Positions 8,692 through 18,688 of a stretch of 64,000 nucleotides of DNA are shown one piece after another. Positions within the stretch are counted from its first letter, which is position 1, and every line of letters starts with the position of its first letter. Made by a program: the position numbers and the translations under genes. The notes below the pieces were generated by a model. It was not told the origin of the DNA and did not search any database. It saw only the letters and a program-made list of their open reading frames with translations. Source of the stretch: Falsiroseomonas sp041690465. Its GTDB lineage: Bacteria; Pseudomonadota; Alphaproteobacteria; Acetobacterales; Acetobacteraceae. The stretch covers positions 248,001-312,000 of the forward strand of contig NZ_JAWLHG010000004.1 in assembly GCF_041690465.1 (NCBI RefSeq). The letters run 5' to 3'.

Positions 8692-8925
8692 GTGGTCAAG
8701 GCCTCGGTCCTCATCGTCGTGGTGCTGACGGTGCTGATCGCCATGGGCCTGCGCTGGCGCGAGCAGCGCCTGCCGCAGGTGGCGGCGCAGCAGAAGCGGC
8801 TCGGGCTGATCGGGCGCGGCAAGAAGGGGCTGGACCGCTGGGTGACCGCGGCGGCGCTGGCAGTTGTGGTGACTCTGGTGGTGCTCGGCGGGCTGCATTG
8901 GCTGCGGGTTTGGATGGAAAGCTGA
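8692..8925 (+). CDS. Small two-helix membrane protein inside the pur cluster
   Basis: An unrecognised 77-residue protein wedged between purS (4 bp away) and purQ (1 bp away). Two hydrophobic segments are visible, SVLIVVVLTVLIAMGL (residues 5-20) and VTAAALAVVVTLVVLGGLHWL (about 51-71), separated by a basic loop rich in Arg, Lys and Gln. It starts with GTG. The tight spacing shows it is co-translated with the purine genes. It has no similarity I recognise to a transporter or enzyme; its position suggests a lineage-specific insertion or a membrane tether, which is speculative. Confidence 0.72.
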   Translation: MVKASVLIVVVLTVLIAMGLRWREQRLPQVAAQQKRLGLIGRGKKGLDRWVTAAALAVVVTLVVLGGLHWLRVWMES

Positions 8926-8926
8926 C

Positions 8927-9622
8927 ATGAAGGCTGTTGTTGTCGTCTTCCCCGGCACCAACCGCGAGCGCGACATGGCGATCGCGCTGGAACGCGCCAC
9001 CGGCCAGCGGCCCACGCTGCTGTTCCACCGCGAGACGGCGCTGCCCGCGGGCACCGACCTGGTCGTGCTGCCGGGTGGCTTCTCCTATGGCGACTATCTC
9101 CGCTGCGGCGCCATGGCCGCGCAGTCGCCGATCATGCGCGAGGTCGCGGAGTTCGCGGGCAAGGGCGGCCATGTGCTCGGCGTCTGCAACGGCTTCCAGA
9201 TCCTCTGCGAGGCCGGGCTGCTGCCTGGCGCGCTGCTGCGCAACGCATCGCTGCGCTTCCTCTCGATGGATTGCCACATGCGCGTGGAGCGCGCCGGCAC
9301 GCCCTATACCGCGCATTGGCAGCAGGGCGCCGTGTTCCGCGCGCCGATGGCGCATGGTGACGGCAATTTCTTCTGTGACGACGAGACGCATCGGCGGCTG
9401 GTCGGCGAGAACCTGGTCGCCTTCCGCTACTGCACGCCGGACGGCCAGGTGACCGAAGCCGCCAACCGCAACGGCGCGCGCGACAACATCGCCGGAATCC
9501 TCGCGCCGAACCTTCGGGTGCTCGGCGTCATGCCGCATCCGGAGGATCTGGTGGACCCGTTGATGGGCGGCACGGACGGGCTGCCGATGTTCACCTCCCT
9601 CGTGGACACCCTCGCCGCCTGA
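8927..9622 (+). CDS. purQ: FGAM synthase glutaminase subunit PurQ
   Basis: A 231-residue class I glutamine amidotransferase subunit of the PurSQL complex, supplying ammonia from glutamine. It begins MKAVVVVFPGTNRERDMA. Further motifs are VVLPGGFSYGDYLRCG, the nucleophile elbow LGVCNGFQIL with the catalytic Cys, and the catalytic His/Glu in VMPHPEDLVDP near the C-terminus. Length and motifs are complete. It starts one base after the small membrane-protein gene and lies upstream of purL, separated by the 208-residue gene. Confidence 0.97.
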   Translation: MKAVVVVFPGTNRERDMAIALERATGQRPTLLFHRETALPAGTDLVVLPGGFSYGDYLRCGAMAAQSPIMREVAEFAGKGGHVLGVCNGFQILCEAGLLPGALLRNASLRFLSMDCHMRVERAGTPYTAHWQQGAVFRAPMAHGDGNFFCDDETHRRLVGENLVAFRYCTPDGQVTEAANRNGARDNIAGILAPNLRVLGVMPHPEDLVDPLMGGTDGLPMFTSLVDTLAA

Positions 9623-9734
9623 CCCCGGGCTGCGCGACACGCTTGCCGCCGCGCCGCCTCTCCGGCACTCTCTCGCCCAGCGGTTGAGGTTGCGCGCTGC
9701 ACCTCGCCGGCCTGTGCGCGACAGGGGGAAGCAG

Positions 9735-10361
9735 GTGCCGATCGTCACGCGATACGTCTCCGAACGGGAATACGTCTTCTCGCCCAACGTGCTCGGCTTC
9801 CCGAGCATCCAGGGCTGCCATGCGGTGGTTTATGTCACCGATGGCGGTCTGTTCGGCTTCCACAATGCCGGCGGCGAGATGCCGGACAAATACGGGCCGC
9901 GGGCCGCCGCCTTCGCCGCCTTCGTCGCCGGTCACCCGAGCGGCGGCGCGCCGGGCCGGGCGATCTACTGCGCCTGCTATGCGACGCCGCGCAATTCGGG
10001 TTCCGGCAATTTCAGCGTCCGTGCCTATCCGCAACCGCGCAAGGAGGCCTGGACCGCCGAGGCGGCCGCCTTCGCCGCCGCCGTCGGTTTCACCAACGGG
10101 CCGATCTACGGCTTCGATTTCGGGCAGAGCGACCATACCGGGCTGTCCGCCTATTCCGAATTCGCCCGCACCGGCGCCACCTGCGTGATTCAGGTGAAGC
10201 CCTGGAGCGAGGCCGACAAGACCACCGCCGTCAACACCGACCATGTCAACATCCAGTATCTCAGCGGCAACGGCCCTGGTCTGACCAACCAGACGCGCAC
10301 GACCATCACCGCCGTCAACCCGGCCGGGCTGAAGACGGTCTATCCGGAACGGCTGCGCTGA
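9735..10361 (+). CDS. Unrecognised 208-aa protein between purQ and purL
   Basis: I do not recognise the family. The start chosen is the GTG at 9735, preceded by AGGGGGA at 9722-9728. There is no signal peptide or membrane helix. Near the N-terminus it carries IQGC (Cys28) followed 15 residues later by His43 in GGLFGFH; later segments include AIYCACYATPR, YGFDFGQSDHTGLSAYSEF and NTDHVNIQYLSGN. The Cys-x14-His spacing resembles Cys/His dyads of CNF- and CheD-type deamidases, but this is only a pattern resemblance. It sits in the purine cluster, 112 bp after purQ, with a strong hairpin between it and purL. Confidence 0.65.
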   Translation: MPIVTRYVSEREYVFSPNVLGFPSIQGCHAVVYVTDGGLFGFHNAGGEMPDKYGPRAAAFAAFVAGHPSGGAPGRAIYCACYATPRNSGSGNFSVRAYPQPRKEAWTAEAAAFAAAVGFTNGPIYGFDFGQSDHTGLSAYSEFARTGATCVIQVKPWSEADKTTAVNTDHVNIQYLSGNGPGLTNQTRTTITAVNPAGLKTVYPERLR

Positions 10362-10368
10362 CTGCCGG

Positions 10369-10395
10369 CCCGGCATGGCGCGGCGCCATGCCGGG
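10369..10395 (+). terminator. Long GC-rich hairpin before purL (possible attenuator or terminator)
   Basis: CCCGGCATGGCGC (10369-10381) is matched perfectly by GCGCCATGCCGGG (10383-10395) around a single central G. The real stem would be about 11-12 bp with a short loop. No T-run follows, so it is not a canonical intrinsic terminator. It lies 8 bp after the 208-residue gene and about 60 bp before purL, where it could reduce read-through or stabilise the mRNA. Confidence 0.4.
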
Positions 10396-10455
10396 GTCTG
10401 GCCTGCGCGGTCCGGGCTTCCCAACTGAAGCGCGCCCCGCCATGAGCCTGCCCTG

Positions 10456-12669
<2,214 letters not shown>

Positions 12670-12685
12670 TGAGGAGTCCGGTCTG

Positions 12686-12919
12686 ATGGCCATGAACGCC
12701 GCCGAGATCGAGGCGCTGATCAAGTCCGCCCTGCCCGACGCCCAGGTCACCATCGAGGACCTGGCCGGCGACGGCGACCACTATGCCGCGACCGTGATCT
12801 CCTCCGCCTTCAAGGGGCTCTCGCGGGTGAAGCAGCACCAGCTGGTCTATGCCGCATTGCAGGGCCGCATGGGCGGCGCGCTGCATGCGCTGGCCTTGCA
12901 GACCTCCGCGCCCGACTGA
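12686..12919 (+). CDS. BolA-family protein
   Basis: A 77-residue BolA-like protein. BolA proteins form [2Fe-2S]-bridged complexes with CGFS monothiol glutaredoxins in iron-sulphur trafficking. The fold markers are IEALIKSALPDAQVTIEDLAG, DHYAATVISSAFKGLSRVKQ (loop with the ligand His) and HQLVYAALQGRMGGALHALAL. The start is the ATG at 12686 behind GAGGAG; a second ATG two codons later is possible. It lies 16 bp after purL and 34 bp before the CGFS glutaredoxin, its expected partner. Confidence 0.93.
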   Translation: MAMNAAEIEALIKSALPDAQVTIEDLAGDGDHYAATVISSAFKGLSRVKQHQLVYAALQGRMGGALHALALQTSAPD

Positions 12920-12953
12920 CCCGAACGCAACCCATCCAGGGATACCAGGACAG

Positions 12954-13292
12954 ATGAGCGACCCCGCACACGGCCGCATCCAGGCCGAGATCACCGAGAA
13001 CCCCGTGGTGCTCTTCATGAAGGGCACGCCGGTGTTTCCGCAATGCGGCTTCTCCGCGCGCGTCGTGCAGATCCTCAGCCACATGGGCGTGCCCTTCAAG
13101 GGCGTGAACGTGCTGGAGGACATGGAGCTGCGCGAAGGCATCAAGAGCTTCACCAACTGGCCGACCATCCCGCAGCTCTACGTGAAGGGCGAGTTCGTCG
13201 GCGGCTGCGACATCGTCACCGAGATGTTCCAGTCCGGCGAGTTGCAGTCGGTCCTCGAGGAGAAGGGCGTCTCGCCGAAGGCGACCGCCTGA
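12954..13292 (+). CDS. grxD: Monothiol glutaredoxin, Grx4/GrxD type
   Basis: A 112-residue CGFS glutaredoxin that binds a glutathione-ligated [2Fe-2S] cluster and hands it on, probably together with the adjacent BolA protein. The FMKGTPVFPQCGFSARVVQI segment carries the CGFS motif at residues 31-34; WPTIPQLYVKGEFVGGCDI contains the TIP loop and GG-CD glutathione contacts. Full length for the family. It closes the pur-bolA-grx array, and the next gene starts about 95 bp further on. Confidence 0.96.
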   Translation: MSDPAHGRIQAEITENPVVLFMKGTPVFPQCGFSARVVQILSHMGVPFKGVNVLEDMELREGIKSFTNWPTIPQLYVKGEFVGGCDIVTEMFQSGELQSVLEEKGVSPKATA

Positions 13293-13387
13293 GCTGTCTC
13301 GCCCAGGGCGAGCGCTTGGCCTGACACCCATGCGACTGTCGCGGGCTTGATTTGGAGGGCCGGCCGGGCCGCCGCACCTTGCGGCCC

Positions 13388-14347
13388 GTGCCAGCCCCTT
13401 CCGTTTCCATCGTCACCCCCGCCTTCGACGTCGCCGCCTTCATCGGTGACGCCGTGGCCTCCGCGCGCGCCCAGCAGCACCCGGGGTGGGAGATGGTGGT
13501 GGTGGACGACGGCTCGCGCGACGGCACCGCCGCCGCCGCCGAGGCCGCCGCGTCCGGCGATCCACGCATCCGCATCCTCCGCCAGGCCAACGCCGGCGTC
13601 TCCGCCGCGCGAAACGCCGGCATCGCGGCCGCACGCGGCGCGGCGCTGTTGTTCCTCGATGCCGATGACTGGCTCGCCCCCGATGCGCTGCCCCGCCTCG
13701 CCGCGGCGCTGAAGGCGCAACCCGACGCGGCGGCCGCCTATGGCCCCTGGGCGGCGATGGCGGAACGGGCCCGCCCCGGCGACGCGCCGCTGCGGATCAA
13801 GTCCGGCCCCTTCCCCGAGGGCGACATCCTCGACTGCCTGCTGGTGCGGAACCTGCTGGTCAATGGCGGCCACCTGCTGGTGCGCCGCGCCGCCTTCGAG
13901 GCAGCCGGCGGCTTCCACCCGGAGATCCGCTATGGCGAGGACTGGGAATGCTGGATCCGCCTGGCACTCCGCGGCGCCTTCGCCCGCGTGGAAGGCGAGG
14001 CCCCGCTGCTCTTCGTGCGGGAGCGCGCCGGCAGCGCCTTCCGCCGGATGGCGCGCGACCCCGCCTCCTTCGCACCGGCGATGGCGGCGATCTGGGGCAA
14101 CCCTGCGCTCGCCGCCCGCCTCGGCCCGCGATTCGCCGCGATGAAGGCGCGCGCCGAGGCGGAGAATGCCTGGGTGGTCGGCAAGGAACTCATCCGCCAC
14201 GGCGCCCAGGCCGAGGGGCTGGCGCGGCTGCGCGCCTCGCTGGCCGCGGCGCCGGGGCCGAAGCGCGCCGCGCTCCTTGCCGCGGCGCATCTCCTGCCGG
14301 TTCTGCCGCCGCGCCTGCACGGGCCGTTCCGGCGCTATCCCGCCTGA
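13388..14347 (+). CDS. Family 2 glycosyltransferase
   Basis: A 319-residue GT-A fold transferase. The N-terminal half carries SIVTPAFDVAAFIGDAV, VVVDDGSRDGT and RILRQANAGVSAARNAGI. The metal-binding DxD-type motif is LFLDADDW near residue 93, and GEDWECWIRLA is the usual acceptor-side acidic motif. The C-terminal 100 residues are helical with no membrane segments, so the enzyme is probably peripheral. The GTG at 13388 (PAPSVSIVTPAF) is favoured over a TTG at 13352 because the extra residues are Arg/Gly-rich and not family-like. Its sugar and acceptor are unknown. It ends 3 bp from the convergent RTX gene. Confidence 0.88.
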   Translation: MPAPSVSIVTPAFDVAAFIGDAVASARAQQHPGWEMVVVDDGSRDGTAAAAEAAASGDPRIRILRQANAGVSAARNAGIAAARGAALLFLDADDWLAPDALPRLAAALKAQPDAAAAYGPWAAMAERARPGDAPLRIKSGPFPEGDILDCLLVRNLLVNGGHLLVRRAAFEAAGGFHPEIRYGEDWECWIRLALRGAFARVEGEAPLLFVRERAGSAFRRMARDPASFAPAMAAIWGNPALAARLGPRFAAMKARAEAENAWVVGKELIRHGAQAEGLARLRASLAAAPGPKRAALLAAAHLLPVLPPRLHGPFRRYPA

Positions 14348-14350
14348 ACG

Positions 14351-15328
14351 CTACGGCAGCAGCCACCAATCGCCGGTCAGCGTCGCGGCCTCCACGCCCG
14401 CGAGCACCGCCACGGTGTGCTGCACCGGCACCTCGCTGCGCTCATAGGTCCAGGAGGAGGGCCCGCTCATCACCGGCACCCAATGCGTCTCGATCCGCAC
14501 CAGCGTATCGGCGCCCTCCTGGATGGCCAGGATGCGCTCGGGCTGCAGCTCGCGGCGGATCTCCAGCACGTCGCCGGCGACGGCATCGAAATCGGCGATG
14601 ATCGCCAGCGACGCCTCGGGCAGCGTCGCCCGCGTCTGCCCGACCACGAAGCGGTCGGCGCCCGCCCCGCCCTCGAGCCGGTCCGCGCCCTCCGACCGGC
14701 CGCCCTGCAGCGTGTCGGCCCCGGCGCCGCCGCGCAGCAGGTCGTCCCCATCCGCGCCGTCGAGCCAATTGTCGCCCACACCGCCGCTCAGCGCGTCGCC
14801 GAACCGGCTCCCGAGGAGATTCGCGATGCCGAACAGCCGGTCGCCCTCCGCATGGCCGAAGCGCCCGATGCCGGTCGCCAGGTCCACCATCACCTTTGCA
14901 TGCGAGGTCTCGTAGACCGCCCAGTCCCGGCCGGACGGCGCATCGCGGCCCATGCCGCCGATCAGGATATCGGCGCCGAGCCCGCCCTCCAGCAGGTCGT
15001 CGCCGGCCGAGCCGTACAGCGTGTCGTTGCCCGGCCCGCCGAACAGCCGGTCGTCGCCGCTGCCGCCGGAGGCGATGTCGTGCCCAACGCCGCAGAAGAT
15101 CACGTCATTGCCGCGCTGGCCGTCGACGGTGTCGTTGCCGTCGCGCGAATCGTGGATCCGCAGGCCGCCATATATCGTGTCCGCGCCATCGCCGCCGAGC
15201 AGGCGGTCATGCGGCAGGCTGCGGTCGGGCTGGCCGACGTCGTTCCCATCGCCCCGGAGCAGGTCGTCACCCGGCGTGCCGGCCTTGAACTGGCCGAGCG
15301 GCGGCAGTGGCAGCATCCTCGTCCCCAT
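14351..15328 (-). CDS. RTX-type calcium-binding repeat protein
   Basis: A 325-residue protein built largely of haemolysin-type nonapeptide repeats (GGxGxDxLx). About eight copies are visible between residues 15 and 130 (GDDLLRGDGND, GDDRLFGGPGNDTLYG, GLGADILIGGMGRD), with two more clusters near residues 190-220 (DNWLDGADGDDLLRGGAG). These bind calcium in beta-rolls and typify type I-secreted proteins. The C-terminus (FVVGQTRATLPEAS then IIADFDAVAGDVLEI) looks like the beta-sandwich end of such proteins. No catalytic domain or adjacent type I exporter is seen. The start is ATG 15328, or ATG 15316. A longer open frame upstream is antisense to the next gene. Confidence 0.8.
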   Translation of the reverse strand: MGTRMLPLPPLGQFKAGTPGDDLLRGDGNDVGQPDRSLPHDRLLGGDGADTIYGGLRIHDSRDGNDTVDGQRGNDVIFCGVGHDIASGGSGDDRLFGGPGNDTLYGSAGDDLLEGGLGADILIGGMGRDAPSGRDWAVYETSHAKVMVDLATGIGRFGHAEGDRLFGIANLLGSRFGDALSGGVGDNWLDGADGDDLLRGGAGADTLQGGRSEGADRLEGGAGADRFVVGQTRATLPEASLAIIADFDAVAGDVLEIRRELQPERILAIQEGADTLVRIETHWVPVMSGPSSWTYERSEVPVQHTVAVLAGVEAATLTGDWWLLP

Positions 15329-15467
15329 GCCGTGCTGCCCGGCAGCGGAGCACAGGGCGGCGCCACCTTCCCGTCTTGAAGTGTCGCACCCCGCACCCGG
15401 CGCGAAACCGAGCGAAACGACTGAAACGCAGATCCGTGCCATCCTTGCTTCGTCAAGCGAGGAGAGC

Positions 15468-16112
15468 ATGGCGGAGAGCGGCGACAGGCGCCCGATCGCG
15501 GCGCGCAACCTGGGCATCACCCAGCGGATGGCAGGCTGGCTGGTGCAGCGCGGCGCCTCGGCCAACGGCATCTCCTTGGCCGGCATGGCGGCTGGCATCG
15601 TGGCCGGGCTCTGCCTGGCGGCGACCTGGGAGTGGACGGAGGCGCGGCGCGCGCTCTGGCTGCTCGCGGCGCTGCTGATCCAGCTCCGGCTGCTGGCGAA
15701 CCTGCTGGACGGCATGGTGGCGATCGGGCGTGGCATCGCCTCGCCGGTCGGCGAACTGTTCAACGAGGTGCCGGACCGCGTCTCCGACACCGCCATCCTG
15801 TTCGGCCTCGGGCTGGCTGCCGGCGAGCCGGCGCTGGGGCTGGCAGCGGCGCTGGCGGCGATGGCGACCGCTTATGTCCGCGCCGTGGGCAAGGCGGCCG
15901 GCGCGCCGAGCGATTTCCGCGGGCCGATGGCCAAGCAGCACCGCATGGCGCTCGTCACCTTTGTCGCGCTGTGGCGCGGCCTGCTGCCGGATGGCTGGGC
16001 GACCGACCTGGTGGTGCTGGCGCTCTATGCGATCCTGACGCTGTCGCTGGTGACCGCACTCCGGCGGCTGGCCGGCGCGCATCGCCACCTCCGCGGGAGC
16101 ACCGCGCGATGA
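15468..16112 (+). CDS. CDP-alcohol phosphatidyltransferase-like membrane protein with altered signature
   Basis: A 214-residue protein with several membrane helices, the fold of enzymes that exchange CMP of a CDP-alcohol for another alcohol in phospholipid synthesis. The signature D-x2-DG-x2-AR-x8-G-x3-D-x3-D appears here as NLLDGMVAIGRG...GELFNEVPD. The first Asp is Asn, the Arg is Ile and the third Asp is Asn. I recall such Asn variants from a clade that accompanies CdsA-like and PlsC-like genes, so it may be a distinct activity rather than a dead enzyme. The start is the ATG behind GCGAGGAGAG. It overlaps the next gene by ATGA. Confidence 0.82.
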   Translation: MAESGDRRPIAARNLGITQRMAGWLVQRGASANGISLAGMAAGIVAGLCLAATWEWTEARRALWLLAALLIQLRLLANLLDGMVAIGRGIASPVGELFNEVPDRVSDTAILFGLGLAAGEPALGLAAALAAMATAYVRAVGKAAGAPSDFRGPMAKQHRMALVTFVALWRGLLPDGWATDLVVLALYAILTLSLVTALRRLAGAHRHLRGSTAR

Positions 16113-17083
16113 GCGTCGCCTTCGCCCATCCCGTCACCGTCTGGATCGTCTCGGCCACCGTCGCCGTGGTCGCGGCGGCCGCGGCCGCGATCTTCTGGCT
16201 CTCCGCCACCGGGCGCGTGCGGCCGGACCTGCGGAAGGAATTGTGGCTGCGGCTCGGCTCCTGGTGCGTGCTGCTGCCGCTGATGCTCGGCCCGGTGCTG
16301 GCCGGGCGGGAATGGACCATCGGCGCCGTCACCATCCTCGGCCTGCTCTGCTACCGCGAATACGCCCGCGCCACCGGGCTGTTCCGCGAGCGGCTGCTCT
16401 CGGCCGTGGTCGTGCTCGGCATCGTCGCGGTGAACTTCGCCGCGCTCGATCACTGGTACGGCTTCTTCGTCGCGCTGTTCCCGCTGACCGTCTGCGTGCT
16501 GGCGGTCGCTTCCATCCCGCTCGACCGGCCGCAGGGCTACGTCCAGCGCGTCGGCCTGGCGGTGTTCGGCTACGTGCTGTTCGGCGCCGGGCTCGCGCAT
16601 CTCGGCTACATGGCGAACGACGCGAACTACCGCCCGCTGGTGTTGTTGCTGCTGACCGCCGTGGCGCTGAACGACGTCGCCGCCTTCACCTGCGGCAAGC
16701 TGATCGGCGGGCGCAAGCTGCTGCCGGCGACCAGCCCGAACAAGACGCTCTCCGGCGCGCTCGGCGCGGTGGTGGTGACGGCGAGCGTCGTCGCGCTGCT
16801 CGGCGCGGCGATGTTCGGCAACACGCCGATGGGCGCGCTGCATTGGCTGGTGCTGTTCGGCGTGCTGGTCAGCGTTGCGGGGCAGTCCGGCGACCTGATG
16901 CTGTCCTCGATCAAGCGCGACATCGGCATCAAGGACATGGGCGTGGTGCTGCCCGGGCATGGCGGCATCCTGGACCGCTTCAACAGCCTGCTGCTGGTTG
17001 CGCCCGCGGTATTCCACCTCGTGCACTACTTCGTCGGCGTCGGCGCGGGGCAGCCGGTGCGTGTGATCACGGGCGGCGGCTGA
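16109..17083 (+). CDS. CdsA-like phosphatidate cytidylyltransferase
   Basis: A 324-residue polytopic membrane protein of the CdsA family, which makes CDP-diacylglycerol from phosphatidate and CTP. Hydrophobic helices fill the N-terminal 200 residues. The C-terminal region carries the cytidylyltransferase signature SPNKTLSGALGAV, then QSGDLMLSSIKRDIGIKD and LPGHGGILDRFNS. In classical CdsA the last element is DR.DS; here Asn replaces that Asp, matching the Asp-to-Asn shifts of its operon partner. It overlaps both neighbours (ATGA upstream, one base with the acyltransferase), so all three genes are translationally coupled. Confidence 0.85.
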   Translation: MSVAFAHPVTVWIVSATVAVVAAAAAAIFWLSATGRVRPDLRKELWLRLGSWCVLLPLMLGPVLAGREWTIGAVTILGLLCYREYARATGLFRERLLSAVVVLGIVAVNFAALDHWYGFFVALFPLTVCVLAVASIPLDRPQGYVQRVGLAVFGYVLFGAGLAHLGYMANDANYRPLVLLLLTAVALNDVAAFTCGKLIGGRKLLPATSPNKTLSGALGAVVVTASVVALLGAAMFGNTPMGALHWLVLFGVLVSVAGQSGDLMLSSIKRDIGIKDMGVVLPGHGGILDRFNSLLLVAPAVFHLVHYFVGVGAGQPVRVITGGG

Positions 17084-17808
17084 TGGAATGGAAGCTTCGC
17101 CCGGCCCGCGATCTCGGCCTCGCGCCGGCGGACCGCCTGCGCAGCCTGATGCGCGAGCGCGGGCTGGTCGGCATGGCGCTGAACGCCGCCTGGCGCCGCC
17201 TGCTGTGCACCTACCTGCTTGTCTTCCACCGCCTTGAGGTGGAAGGGCGCGAAAACCTGCCTCCGCCCCCTTTCGTGCTGATCGCCAACCACACGAGCCA
17301 CCTGGACGCGCTGACCCTCGCCGCCGCGCTCCGCGGCGAGGCGGCGCGGCAGGCGCATGCGCTGGCCGCCGGCGAGGTGTTCTTCGGCACCGGCGCCGGC
17401 GCCGCCTTCGCGGCCTATGCGATCAACGCCCTGCCGATCTGGCGCGGCCGCACCCGGCGCGGCGACCTCACCACGCTGCGCGAAAGGCTGGTGGAGGACC
17501 GCCTCGTCTACATCCTGTTCCCTGAGGGCACGCGGAGCCGCAACGGCGGCATGGGTGCCTTTCAGCCGGGCCTCGCCACGCTGGTCGCCGGCACCGGCGT
17601 GCCCGTGGTGCCCTGCTGGCTGGACGGCGCGCATGCCGCCTGGCCGCCGCAGCGGCGCTGGCCGCGGCCGGGAAAGCTGCGCCTGCGCATCGGCGCGCCG
17701 CTCGCCGTCTCGGCCTTCGCGGCCGATGCCGCCGGGCGTCAGGCGATGACCGAGGCCTGCCGCGTGGCGGTTCTCGGACTCAGCTCAGCAGGCTCCAGAA
17801 CATCCTGA
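17083..17808 (+). CDS. 1-acylglycerol-3-phosphate acyltransferase-like (PlsC family)
   Basis: A 241-residue acyltransferase. The catalytic H-x4-D motif lies in IANHTSHLDAL near residue 67, and block III is the FPEGTRSRNGG motif near residue 147. Block IV (VPVVPCWLDG) follows. It probably transfers an acyl chain to a lysophospholipid or related acceptor at the inner membrane. Its start codon shares a base with the upstream stop (TGATG), completing a three-gene phospholipid-head-group/acyl operon. Its end overlaps the convergent TauE/SafE gene by 29 bp. Confidence 0.9.
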   Translation: MEWKLRPARDLGLAPADRLRSLMRERGLVGMALNAAWRRLLCTYLLVFHRLEVEGRENLPPPPFVLIANHTSHLDALTLAAALRGEAARQAHALAAGEVFFGTGAGAAFAAYAINALPIWRGRTRRGDLTTLRERLVEDRLVYILFPEGTRSRNGGMGAFQPGLATLVAGTGVPVVPCWLDGAHAAWPPQRRWPRPGKLRLRIGAPLAVSAFAADAAGRQAMTEACRVAVLGLSSAGSRTS

Positions 17809-18610
17809 CCACGGTGAGGCCGAGGAACACCGCGAAGGCGCGCTTCAGCACCAGCGGCGGGATGGTATGCGCCAGCCGCACCCCGAGGGGCGCCGCGAGC
17901 AGGCTGCTCGGAACGATCAGCGCGAAGCCGATTAGGTTCACATAGCCGAGGCTCAGCGGCGGCAGCAGCGTGTTGCCCCAGCCGCCATAGATGAAGCCGA
18001 TCGTCGCCGGGATCGAGATGATCACCCCGAAGGCGCTCGCGGTGGCCACGGCGCTGCGGATCGGCGCGCCGAACATGGACAGGATCGGCACGCCCACCGT
18101 GCCGCCGCCGATCCCCATCATCGCGCTGACGCCGCCGATGAAGGTGCCGATCGAATGCCGCCGCCTGCCGGTCGGGAAGCTGTCGCGCAGCCGCCAGTCC
18201 ACTCCCGTGAAGGCCATGTTGGCCGCCACCGCCGCGGCGATCACCGCGAACACCGCCGTATGCGCATCCCCCCGCACCACGACGCCGAGCAGCGTGCCCA
18301 GCAGCACGCCGACGCAGATCGAGGGCACCAGGCTGCGCAACAGCGCCACATCCATGGTGCCCCTGGCGAAGTGCTTGCGCGCCGACTGGATCGAGGTGGG
18401 GATGATGGTGGCGAGGCTGGTGCCGACCGCCAGCTTCATCTGTACCGACTCCGGAATCCCGAACAGCGGAAAGATGCTGAACAGCACCGGCACGATGACG
18501 ATGCCCCCGCCCACGCCCAGCAGCCCCGCCAGCAGGCCGGAGACCAGTCCGGTCGCGGCCATCGCCGCCGCCAGCCCGGCCAGCCACAGCGGGTCGTACA
18601 TGTGTTCCAT
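17780..18610 (-). CDS. TauE/SafE-family permease (first of two)
   Basis: A 276-residue membrane protein of the TauE/SafE family, whose members export sulphite, sulphoacetate or other organic anions. The repeated family motifs are present: LLAGLLGVGGGIVIVPVL in the first half and SAMMGIGGGTVGVPILSMFG in the second, with about eight helices. The substrate cannot be read from the sequence. The start MEHMYDP at 18610 has an in-frame alternative ATG three codons later. It is divergent from a second TauE/SafE gene 78 bp away; the two proteins are clearly different in sequence. Confidence 0.9.
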   Translation of the reverse strand: MEHMYDPLWLAGLAAAMAATGLVSGLLAGLLGVGGGIVIVPVLFSIFPLFGIPESVQMKLAVGTSLATIIPTSIQSARKHFARGTMDVALLRSLVPSICVGVLLGTLLGVVVRGDAHTAVFAVIAAAVAANMAFTGVDWRLRDSFPTGRRRHSIGTFIGGVSAMMGIGGGTVGVPILSMFGAPIRSAVATASAFGVIISIPATIGFIYGGWGNTLLPPLSLGYVNLIGFALIVPSSLLAAPLGVRLAHTIPPLVLKRAFAVFLGLTVVRMFWSLLS

Positions 18611-18688
18611 TGGTCGCGTTGCTTCCTGGCATGTCGCGAAAGGACAGGGGGCGTGCCATAACGCCCGCCCCTCAGGACGTCACCCCGC

